From Symsagittifera roscoffensis (lineage: Eukaryota; Xenacoelomorpha; Acoela; Convolutidae): a stretch of 64,000 nt of DNA. This document shows, in pieces, positions 35,781-48,100 of this stretch. The notes beneath the pieces were generated by a model that worked only from the letters and a program-made list of their open reading frames with translations, searched no databases and had not been told where the DNA came from. The stretch spans positions 43,299,682-43,363,681 of the forward strand of contig NC_087066.1 in assembly GCF_963678635.1 (NCBI RefSeq), given 5' to 3'. A program made the position numbers and the translations under genes. Numbering within the stretch: the stretch's first letter is position 1; the number at the start of each line of letters is the position of its first letter.

Positions 35781-38700
35781 GCGGATCAAAACTTTAATTT
35801 GTATTAAAAATTGGTATTTCTTCGTATCTTCAGCTATATTTCTATTCATAACGTGAATAATTATTTGTGTATAGAAATAACTTTTGTGGTATGAAGTCTT
35901 CTACAGATTCAAACTGATATAATTTTGTGACCCATTTTGCCTGCAAGCTTCCTGACTTAATTTGAAATTAACCGAACATTTTCAATTGTTATAGACCTGA
36001 TATCAATTTATTTAAAAAAAAACAGAGAGAGGCTTGGCGGCAAAAATTTACTTTGTGCGTTAAAAATTTTTCAGAATTATTGAAAATCGATTTATTCTTC
36101 TTGACTCTTGAACTTTTTGTGTGAATCGGACTTCCTTCATCAGTGCCCTATTATGCCAATACCAAAACCTATTTTTTGAATTATTGCACAAAGGTTGGTA
36201 TAACCACATATTTATCTACCGTTAGCAGAACATTTTGTTTCAACCCCCCAGAAAAGACTTGTCTGATTTAATTTCTTTCAACTAATGGCATTTTTTATAG
36301 AGCGACAGACTAATCTTGTTATGTAAGTGCAGCTCCAAATGATAATTTCTGGTTAATAGATCTCCACTGTTTTCTATTTTTAATTCTATTAAGTATCATG
36401 ATTTAATAAATAATTCAGTTTTCAATTGAAAAGCGAGCTGGATATAAAGTTGAATATACTCGAAAATTCGACTCCCCCAAGGAGTTTGATCCCTTTCCAG
36501 AACAAAGGATCACCTCTTTCACGCTCAATGGTACAATTATGTGCTATATCTATTTTCGGCTGAATATTCCTAAAAATGTTCTAAATAAGCTTTGGGCGCC
36601 AATATATACTAATTTTGGGCCTAGACTTTGCCTTTGGTCTTACTGATGCGCAGCTGGTTTTTATGAAAATCCTAGACTTACCCCTGGTTTTATTAATACG
36701 CAGCTGGTTCTTCCACGCTTCCCCAACCAACCGTTAAAATCATACCTATGGAGATTCAAACAGACTAGTTTTTCCGGTAATCAAAGCCAGCCAAAGTGCA
36801 GCCATAGAAATCAGCCAAAAATATATACCGAGGAGGTAAATAAAAAGTATTTAGGACTTATGCTACCTTTAAGAATATGATGCAAATGTATGCTTTTTTT
36901 CACTTACTCCCCCCCCCATCTCAAGTATTGTCGCCTTACGTAAAACTTATGCATGTTATTACGGCTAAATGAGTCAATTTCTTTGTAAGATATGAAGGAC
37001 AAATATGTTCAGGATAGTTAATTGGTTCAAAAAGCAAAATATTCTACAAAATTATGACAATTTCAAATAAATTTTCAAAATTTTTCGAAGGCTGTAGAAA
37101 GTAGGGTAAGGAAAAAAGAACGCAGGGAATAAATGAGGTCATAAAGGGTAGTGGGCGGACTTCCCTTTGGTACCATTTTTAAAAAAAATGATAAGGTAGT
37201 ATTTGAGAAAATTTATATTTTGTGAAGAAAGTGAAAAAATTTTCCAAAGCGTCTCAAAAAATCATAATAATAAAAAAAACATTTTCGTAATATCTGTTCT
37301 TATCAAACAGCAATTTTTGTGTAGTTTAATAATTTCTAATGACCTGAGTTTAAAAATAGAAGCCTATGCTTAGTTTTGAAAAAGCAGGAATATAGGATTG
37401 TTTAGTCAAAACAGTTTACATTTCTAGACGCTATTTAAATCACTTTGTACTTAATGCAGCATCTCAAAAAATGTAAAAATGATTTAAAAAACATTAGGTT
37501 AAGGCTGGCGACCCTTGTAATGGCGATCCCTCGAAAGAATTTTGTTGTAAAAAGTTATAAAAACTTCACGCGCATCTGACTCGAAATTCAACTATGAGAT
37601 TTTGATGGGTGAAATAAATGGGTGTCCTAAGCTTAAACTTGAAAAGATAGTTCACCTGTGATCTTTTTTCGTAAAGTTACGGGGGTTTAAAGTTTGTCAT
37701 TTTGGCCAATTTGGGACAATTAACGCGCGATATGTTTCGCGCTAATAACACGGAATCGGAAATTTAATCCTTAGAAATCGATCCAAATTGGTTGAAAGAA
37801 GCTTATTTGCCATAATTGATTTGTTACAATGAGCAACATCTATTCTTTTGTTTTTATATGGCGTGTGGGGTGATGATTTCATAAAAAAATATATAAATTA
37901 AAAAAAAAAATCTTTTCACTCTATTTTTTTTTGCATTTATTTTTTCATGTTACTACTGTTCCATAAAACTTAAAAGGCAGTCGGAACATTCAGGGCTTCG
38001 CCTTGATACGAGCAGTCTTGTTTCCATTTGGATTGGAATGATTTTTGAGATAGTTTGCGTGATATAGTTTGCGTGATACTTTCTACATGTATATTTTGAA
38101 CGACCACCTTAGTTTGAATTGTTTCAAATTGACCAGACAACCAGGATAAAATAGTGGTAAGAGCGCCTGGCAGGGCTTACGTATTTCCAGGGATTGAGGC
38201 TCATGAGAAATTTTTTTTTGAAACTGGTCTGAAAAAAAACAACCCCAAGCATATTTTCTTCTTTTTGTTCGAAATTCGCAAGTAAAAGTTTAGCTCAATG
38301 ACATTACTCAGTCCAGAATATATGGGACTGATTATCCGTAAACAGGCTGCTCGCAGCTCATGCTAAATTCTCTGCGATTTGCAGAAAATAATTTTTTAGA
38401 AAAAGTGTAAACTGAAAATCAGTTTTTCTTTCTTATCATCTTATTATTTACAGCGCTTTAGAGCGCTAGCTAAGCGCTTAGGACCAAATCAACATATTTG
38501 CAGCCAAACTGAAAGCAAAAAAAAAAAATGGAAATAGCATTTAGTCTCACCTTAAACATACTATATCCTGCTGATTGTAAAACTTTTCAGACTTATTCCG
38601 TTTTTCAAATTTTTTCTAGAATTTTTTTCGTCTAAGTTGAATATTTTAAATTACTTTTTTGACCAAAAGAAACTGACGAGGAAGAAAACATAAGATACGT

Positions 38701-39188
38701 ATTACACATCACAGAATTTGAGGATACTTGTCAAAACATTTGAAATTGCATTCACATTTGTACCAGAGGCAAAACAATTTAGGATATCTAAAATTGCCAA
38801 CGGAAAAAGCCAAAATCCATTTTTTGAGGAATTTTTTTTTGAATAGGAAATAAGCTATGGTTTATGTTACGTTCAAGCATTTATTTCTGAGTCAATACGC
38901 TATTAATTAATTTCAAGAAACCATTAAAAGGATTTTAAAATGAAAATAAAATTATTTTCAAACATAGTTTATTTAATAAATTCTGGATCTACTTCACTTA
39001 AAGGATCTTGTTAATAATTTCCCACCAAATGTAAAAAGACTAGATTCGTTTAAAAATTCAAAAATTAGTAAATGAGCTAATAAATGATCATTTTGAGGGT
39101 TGATATTCGCATTATAGCGGGTGTGTGGATAGTGGATTGTTAACAAGATCCCATTTCATGTTTTCCTTCTTTCATGGATGGATAAAAA
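35781..39188. other. Intergenic between NCX and CFAP157 (convergent 3' ends)
   Basis: No gene seen. Holds a reverse family A fragment (about 36470-36670; TTCGACTCCCC to GGGCGCCAATATATACTAATTTT), a family B copy (about 37605-38020) and a weak tRNA-like segment (about 38148-38210, TAGTGGTAAGAGCGCCTGG). The rest is AT-rich. Confidence 0.6.
37605..38020 (+). mobile_element. Repeat family B, 5'-truncated
   Basis: Runs from AAGCTTAAACTTGAAAAGATA through TTAACGCGCGATATGTTTCGCGC and TATGGCGTGTGGGGTGATGATTTC to the end GGGCTTCGCCTTGATACGAGCAGTCTTG. The first hairpin end is missing. Confidence 0.75.
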
Positions 39189-42100
39189 TTACGTCCTGAG
39201 TGGAGCATGAAAATTGATTGGTTCAATTTTTTTCACAGAAGTAACTTTGTTATCTGCATCGTCTGTCTGGATTTTTCTTCTGGCCATGAAAATAGCCTTG
39301 GGTACAGAAACTGTCTGACAAGCTATGGATCGCATCAAAACTGGCTCTGGTCCAGCTACAGTGCTTCTCCGAGTTGCAGAGAGAACAGAGTCGCGTGGTC
39401 TTGTCTTGAACTCAGTAGCACTTGCACGTTTGGACCCAGGTAAGGGCACCAGACCCAAAACACCTCCTCTGTATCCGGCATACTGCTTCGAAGCTCTTGT
39501 TCCGAATACGTTGCTGGTGTCTGAAATACAAAAAAAATCGTTCTCTATGAGTTTTATCAATGTGTGAAAAACTAGAACTTCTAAACTCGGACGTCGCAAA
39601 ACTCAAAAGTAGGCTAGTGTGTTGTGATCAATCTTACACTAGCAAACTTAGCAAGCGAATCGAAAACAGAAAACAACTTCTGACTTTTTTCGCCGAATTT
39701 TTGTACCGTATATGACAATCAACTCAAAGAATCACGTCAAAAACATTTTAAAACAAATAAAAACCAATTTTTGAGCAATGACGAGCTCAACGTGGTCGCT
39801 AAATTTACTAACAGTTTCGAATTAACTATATATATTTAGTGTTTGAAACAAATATAGATACTGCCGAAATTTGGTCATGTTGAGCTGTTCAACTCCCCGC
39901 TTATATAAAAAGAATTGTTTTTCCACATAGGTTTTTGATATTGTTCACGAGTTTTTTTGAACTGACTAGTTTCGATGGTGGTATGCGACTTGATAGTAGT
40001 ATAAACAGTCGGCTTCTCCACTTGGAACTCCGCCGCCTGAGGCCCCACCCCCATGTTGGAGGCAGAGTTCAAAATACGCATCAGGTGGTGAATCAACACT
40101 TCCCTCTGGCCAGCCGAGGACGAGGAGGCTCCAGCTGATTCTTCATCTGGGTTGGAGTCCACTGTATTCGGTTCTCGTTTGGACGGGTCAGGCGGCAAAC
40201 TCAGTTTGATTGCTTTGGCAGTATCTGACAAAAATTAAAAACTAGTTATATTCATGTCACATGTATCATATATTACCTTTAACAGTAGCAGCGTTAAGGG
40301 GGAGCGGGATTAGCGACCCCTTTCCTTGTCCGCCAAACACTGGTTGCCAAAGTTTCAGAGGATTTTTTTCTAGTACAATTTCATTGACCCCGATTTTGAC
40401 CAACATCTAAATTTCTCTAAAGTAATAAGAGTTGAAGCCAAACCAGATAGATTCTAGCAATATCAATCATTGGGTATCTTTTAAAACTGAAGATCAAGAG
40501 CAAAACATCTATCTATAGTATCTTCTAATCGGGGCTGTGTATATTAGGCGAAAATTATATTAGGCGAAAATAAAAGTGTTAAATTTAGGCGAATTATTTG
40601 ATAATAACTCTGTTTTTTTTTAAAGCAAAATCCCCTGAATTTTCCAGAAGACATTGACAAGAAGCGGTTAAAGACTACAAAGCCGTTTGTCGGTTCAAGG
40701 TCGCGATAACCGCCTCTAATTTTCGTAAAGAGTCCTCTGTTGGCAAGCTCGCAACATGTCACTATTTTAACGTTGATTTGCTGTTTGAATAATATTACGT
40801 GTATTTTGTATGTAGCAATGAAATGACATAAGTAATCACATACAGTTTCTGCAAAATCTACACTTTTTTTTATCAAAATTTTTGCCTAATTTTAAGACTT
40901 CTATTTTCGCCTAAAATAGTTTTCGCCTAAAATAGCCGCCACTTCTAATCAATCAGACCCAAACTGCATTCACTGCAAGACTTTCCTCAACTGAGAGTTA
41001 CAGTCCTTAAGTATGTCTTTTTCAAACCATACAGTTTCAAACTCACCTCGACATGAAAGAAGATCTTCAAAAGTTATACAATTTAAACATTAATATAGCA
41101 ATAACATGACAATTTTCTGGCATTTTTTGAGAAAACTTCTTTTTAATAATTATTATGATATTTTTGTTCTCAAAATTTGTGAATTTGAAGCACAAGCGGT
41201 TGGGTGGCCCCAACTTTGATGCAGTCAAGTTACTTTTCTGGGGGGTATCGGTTAAAAAATTTGGAGGTATCGGGTTAACGTTTTGGTGGGAATCGGGGTT
41301 TTCATTTTTTGAAAACTGTTCCCACTCAAAAAACCATGGAGATATGTCCCCGTGGAATGAATCAGGGAGTTTTAATGCTAAATTCAATAAACATGTCTTT
41401 GATGGTGACCCTAGTCGATCAAGGGAGGTTATCTTGCAAGATCTTGCAAGATGGAGGTTATCTTGCAAGATTTTGCAAGATGGAGGTTATCTTGCAAGAA
41501 TCTTGGAAGAAGGTGGCTATCTTGCAAGAATCTTGCAAGATAACCATCCCAAAATTTCTGTCGAAAAAGACAAAAAATAACAGAAACTAGGTGTAAGATC
41601 AATACAAGTTGATTCTAGAACGAGAATCCAAAACTTTTTCGAGTTGATCTGAAAAAAGCTTACATTTTTTTCAAAATTGACAATTTGAATCGTTAAAAAT
41701 TATGCAGAGAGTGCTCGCGATAAATCATATGTGTTCTGTTTTGCAGTGATTCAAATTTTCCCGAACTCAGAAAAAAACTTCAAATATTTTTGATATTTGT
41801 TTTGTTTTTCCAATCAAAAAAAAAATGATCAAGTTCTTATTAGCTTTTAATGAGCCAAAATTTTTGTCAGTTTAATAGTTTTTTAATTAAAAAAATATAT
41901 TTTTTTTCCAAAAAAATTACCCAGTAGCATCAAGCAACATTACCCAGCTCAGAAAATTAACCAAATCAATTGGATGTAGTTCTTAAGCAGGGGTGCAGCA
42001 ACGATTCTCCGCGAAGAGCTGAAACCTTGTTTGTTGATTGTTTCCCTTGTGGATAAATAGTCTTAAAATTGGAATCTTTCGTACCGAGTAGAAGAGCCTC

Positions 42101-45100
42101 CAGTTTCCTTCTAGTTCTCCCCTCCTGTCTATTAGTCTCCTGGATCTCTTCTATCCTCTCTCTCAGCTGCTCATTGACCTCCTCTGCCCTGTCATGTCTC
42201 TCTCTCACCCTCTCCATGCCCACTATGCTCTCTCTGTGCTCCTCTATGGCCAACTCTAGCTCCTTACTCTGTGCCTCGTACTCCTGCACCAAACCCTCCA
42301 TTCCTGAAACAAAACGGACAGTAAAGTATCGGCGGTGAATCAATATAAATTATGTTCAGGCGGAAAATATACAAAGTTCACTATAAATGACAGTTTACTA
42401 TATTTAGCACAACGTGGGAGATCGCCATTGAATCAACAGACCCGTTGTCAGGTGTCTATTGGTCTGTTTTTAAGTAGTTTCGTCTCCGCCTCTCAATCAA
42501 TAGCTCGGATGCTCGAAACCCCACTATCAATTTAGTATACATTGAAACTTTTAGAAAAAACGCCTTTAGGAAAATTTGAAGACTGGTCGGTGAAAATGGA
42601 TGTCATAAAATAAAACCAAAAGGGGCCCCATCGTTTTCCTAAAGGAACTTTTTCTAAAGGCGCCGATGTATACTAATATTGAAGAGGAGCGCGCGCCGAA
42701 AAAAAAAATTAACTATTCAGTTTCACCAAGTAGTTACCATCCAAAATATCTCAGTCGAAGCCTAGAAGTATTTATAACTCATACACGACTGCCCCCTCCA
42801 CCCCCCCCCTAACACCGCCGCCCAAAGTAATACAAACAAACATGATTTGACATTTTTTGACACTTGTGTAGCAAGAGTTGTAAGGTTTTTGACAATGTAC
42901 TTAGTCTTGATATATTTTGAGTCCTAATTTGCTTACATGTATTTCAAGCTGCACTTGAGATTTGAAAAAATCAACAAAACTCCAAAAATAGCAGGTTCCG
43001 AAATTAAAACGCTACATCTTCAAATAAGTGTAACCTTTGGTAAGTGGTGAGACGAAAATACTATACAGACGCGTTTAACTTTAGTGAGTAAGGCGTAATT
43101 GAAAAAAAAAACATATACAACAAAAAATAACATTTCTGAAAAAAATTTAAGAAATTTTTTTTTTGATTTTTTGATTTTTTTTGCTGAATTTTTTGCTTAA
43201 TTTCTGCCTTAACTTCTGCTTAATTTTTTTTCCAGAATCTAATTTACATTAGAAGAAGCAGCAAATAAACCCTTCCAAACCTTACGATCTCACCACATGG
43301 CTACCCCCTTTGGTACTATTTTAAGGCATCCATTTTCGGCTGACCGACCCTAACGTTTTCTAAAGGCACCTTTGGCGTCTATATATACTATATTGGACAA
43401 GGGAGCAAGCTAATACGGTGTCAAAACTTTCCACAAAATTGCCTAAAAACAAGTTTTGCGGCCTGTTTTGTCAAAAAATTGCCAGCGGCGCACAACATTT
43501 TGTCAAGACAGGTTCTTTACAGCGATTTAGGAAAACTTTTTTAAAATAGCACTTATTTAAAATCTGCCCCCCGCCCTCGAAAAAAACCTGAATCTTCTCC
43601 TGGAAATAAGCATTGAAAGTTTCAGAAGAAGCCTTGAAAAGTTATTTCTCGTAACAGAAATTTCGTTTTCAAACTTGTGAAAGCAAGTTTTCTATGGTTG
43701 CATACCTTGTTTGTAAAGACTCTTGACCTAATTTTAAAAAGTGGATATGAAAATGGACTTAAGGTGTACATAATTAAATATTTGTGATATTAGGGCTACA
43801 TAGAGGTCTACTTAAGAGAGTGCGAATTTATAAAAACCAAACAAAAGCAGTATCAGATTTTTGACAGCTACACTTGGTCTGCTTATTTGACAGTTGCTTT
43901 GGTAGGAAAATCTCGAAATTTTTTTGAAAGCCCTATTAAATAATCAATTTGTTAAAATGGGAGTTTCTTTGATTCAGTACTTTTATTGTAAGGCTAGTAT
44001 TTCACTCAGAACTTTAAGGTGTTCATGGGTAGTTATATAGAATTTTTCATGTATAATTTAGATGGTAAAAAAATTGAAGGGCCTTGATATGTTACATTTG
44101 TTTAGTTGTTAAATTTTTCTTGACGCAACTTCTTATCCATACGGATATATATGATATCCAATAAAAAGAACAACAACTACTGAAACAGAATTATACTTCA
44201 GACTGACGAATAACAACTACTAAAACAAAATTATTTTTCAGACTGACGAATGATCAACACCTTCAGTTGAACCTATAAGAGTAATTATAAAAAAGCACCT
44301 ATAAAACTGAATTCCATAAAATAGTCAAAACAGGTCTCTGTCTTTCAAATGTTTCGATGTCAGTTTCGATTGGACCTAAGCCTAACTGAATGAATTTTCT
44401 GAATGATTCGTTCTTCTCTTATTTTTCTCGTCAACGCATGGCTTATGTCTAGTTGCTTACCGATTATTATCACGCTATCTCGTGAGTAGTACATGGCGCA
44501 GCCAGCAGTTCAGAACAACTCACTAGGTACTTCACCATTTTGGAAAAATACCGTGGTTGAACCACCCACCGAGTGGGAAATAAGGAATCAACAAATATTT
44601 TTGAGAATTAACGCAAAAGCGGTATCATTCTCCAAAATGTATTACAAAATCTACCACCAGCGAGAAAACTACAGTAGCCGTTGTATGCGTATGCACTTCA
44701 AATTAACCGTGAAACAACACTCAAGCCAAGGACTGCAACCACAGAAACCAGGAACAAAAAGTATAATTGGAAAAGCAATGTATTCACATCGATAATTTTG
44801 GTCCAGCAGCATACCATGTGACGAGTCCCATAACAAAGTACGCAATTTTTATAGCTCTGCCTAGAAGCGAAACGCATATACGACTCAGTCAAAAAAACTA
44901 ACCCAAAATGAAGATTCAGAAAACTACGACTAGAAAATTTTGGAGTCAGCTAACCACACAGTTGGTTAAACCGTGAAATGTCATTTTCGATTGATATGAA
45001 GCTTTTACTGGGAAATACAATTCAACAGAAACGCTGAAATTTTAGCACTGAGGTCTACCCGATCTATTGAAGAAAAGACACATTAAGTGCGTGGCTGGCC

Positions 45101-48100
45101 AGTACGGTGATCTAGAAGTAGAAATTATGAAGACCTTTTTACGGAGAACATATCCTAAGAAAATCAAACAGACCTTATGGCCAAAAATAAAACGCCAGAG
45201 CAGGCGTTCGACTATGGAATCAGGGAACAAGGACTAAAAAATCAGTTGCAGATAAGAAAATATAGACTAACGGTATCTGCAGGAGGACCAAGCTGAGAAG
45301 TGAACTCAAAATTAATTTGGTACTTTCAGAGACGCGGCGACTACAGAAACAATCAATTAAGTGGACGAGGACGAGCGTATTTCTTAAGATAAGGTTATCA
45401 AAGGACGACATCGGAACAAAAACAACTCTGCTTCAAGTGTGGAAATCCGTTCGGACACGGACACCAGCAGCAATTTCCAGCTTAAGACGAAATCAACAAT
45501 TGGAGCACAAAACGCGGTCAATTTGCAAATCTGTGTAAATCCACAGACGTTAACGCAATACAGGATGAGCAAAATCAAGACCAACCGGTGCAGCAAAATA
45601 GACATAGCGGCATCGTTGTTTGTAAGGCTGTTTTTTAAAAAGATATTTAGGGTGTTCATGAGTAGTATGTAAGTGTTTTTTGGGGCCTAGGAAATTAGAA
45701 GATAAGCAAATTAGACGGATGATACAAAAACGAAAGTAGACGAAATGTACATTCTTACAGATCGCGCATTTTATACGAAAAAGCTATGAAAAGGAAAGGG
45801 CCAACAAAACTTTTTCTTAAGAGTCAAGTTTCATAAATACAAGAAGATCATAAATGTCAAAACCAACAAAACAATTGGTTTAAATTAACATAAAATTAAA
45901 AAATCCGAAAACTACCAGAGAGTTTTAAATTCACTAAAATTATGGATGATTGACTTGCAAAATTTTTGGTCACTGAAATTTAACTGTTGTCTGCAAACAA
46001 TTTTATTTTCTCACGCAATTTGTCTGCAAACAATTTTAATCTCTCTCACGTTTGTCTATTTTCTCACAATTGCAGTTTCGCAAAATCGTCTAATTTCCCT
46101 ATAAGTACCTCCGTCTAATTTGCTTATCGTCTTATTTCTCAACCCCCGTTTTAATAGATATGTACGTGTGTTTAGAGTGTTTACTTAGTGTGTTTAGTGT
46201 GTTTACGTTGATGCAAAATTTAAGGGCCTTATTGATATGTAAGAAATAATTTTGTCTGATTTTTGTTGTGAAGTTACTGTCGAAGTTCCTTTCGAAGGAA
46301 CTACCAGGAGTTAGCATCTTGTCTTAGAAGCTTAAACTTCACTGAAAGACTTCCAGGAAAAAATTCAAGCCTGTTTTCAAAATAACTTTTTTGAAAAAAC
46401 TTATGTTATTTTCTGTCTCCACAATGCTGTCTTAAGTTCAAATTCATTGAATATCAGTATTGTTGTTCTAAATTTTCATATTCTTGCTTGTGGCGCAGAA
46501 AAGAAGGCCAAATTATATCTTTTTAACTCCTGGCATTTTGAAAATGCCATTTTGGTTATTTTGGCAGTGCTCAAAATTTCAAGTATATATCATATTGCGT
46601 AGATGGGCCGTTACCTTGACCAAGCAATCAGTCCGAAGACACCATTTATATCTAGCTCGCCCCTTCTTCTCTCCCCCTCGCTTGTGTGACGCCACAACAT
46701 TACCCCCCCCCCTTTTAACTGTATTGCTTGCCTTTACTCTTGTCGAGCATGACTCGAATTTGTTGGAGGTTCTTGTTGAACTTCTTGCTTAGTTCCTTCT
46801 CGTTGAATTCGAGCATCTCAGCCAAGAGTCTGTTCTGCTTGGCCCTGTACTTGTACGCGTCATTCTCCTCTATCAACGCCACAGTCCTTTCCGAGTACCT
46901 ATACCACAGAAGAACGAAGATTTGATGAAAAGAAAGAAACAATATCTCGTGAGAAATAAGAAACCAAATATGTGCGATTTGATAGTTTATAGAAAAAGCT
47001 AGTCACAAAATTTACATCACCTTTTTTTGTAAATGGATGGAATGTTTGGAAAAGCGTATGCGTATTACATGACAAGCATTTTTCATAATATGGAATTGCA
47101 TTTTTTTTTAGTTTTTTCATTGTATGGAATTGTATAATCCGGCACATTCGGATCATTTATTCACAAAGGAAAGGAGCAAAACAACACACGAGCTCCTCAG
47201 TTTTTTACGGAGAAGTTTCTCTATCCTACTCTGGTTAAAAATATTTTTGATAATTTTCTTGGCTAAGAATTGTTGCCTCGCATGAACGTGTTGTACTTGG
47301 TATTGTAAAATTAACAGAAGGTCTCAACAACAAAAAAATCAGCGAAAAAATTGAGCGATGAATCCATCGAATTTTCAAAATTTTACCAAAATGAAGGTGT
47401 TATGAAAGAGTTCAAGGCCAACGATATATGGCGTTATTGACGTAATAATGCTGGTGACGTTATTACACCAACATTTGTGAGGTAATACTGACTGCGACTG
47501 ACCTCTGGAGACTCTTGTTGAGGGTGAGATTCTCTTTGAGTGCGCGTTTGTTGGTGTCATCCATCTGTTTGTCGGACACTTTCCTGAACTCAGTGGCCAG
47601 ATTGGACACTTTGTCCGCCGCCTCCTTCCGCAGCCGGTCTTTGTCCACCACCATCTGGCGTTCCAGCTCATAAATCACCTAGAAGCAACACCTAAGACAC
47701 TCTGAAAGGACACCGTTTCGATCGCACTTCGCCATCAAAGAAAAACCCACAAAAAATCTCTTTTATTTTGCAAAAGTCACGAAAAAAACTCCAGCATGAT
47801 TGAATAACTGAATAATTATGAGTGTTTAACTAACTTATGGTTAAATCAACGGTGGCCGCTTTGAATTTCAAATTGTTGGCTTTAGAAAAAATAGGAGTCG
47901 ATAAAATTTCCACCCACTCTTTGAGAGAACCCTTGATCGGCCCTATGTATTTGATATATACCTTCTGCTGTTCCTGCAGCTGTCGGTTCAGTTCCGCCTC
48001 TATCTTGTCGAACTTGGCCATCAGCTCAGCCCTCTGCACCTCGTACTCCTTCATGCTGCCCAGTTTGTTGCTCAAGTTCTCCCCCTCCGCACTCAAAACC

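Noticed and set aside
38148-38210. Possible tRNA gene
   Set aside because: A weak box A/box B pattern only; no cloverleaf could be folded by eye. More likely a SINE relic.
41155-41590. Plus-strand ORFs with repeated LARILQD-like peptides
   Set aside because: Produced by the palindromic minisatellite in CFAP157 intron 6.
42069-42338. Plus-strand Ser/Leu-rich ORF
   Set aside because: Antisense of CFAP157 exon 6; the minus strand matches the family.
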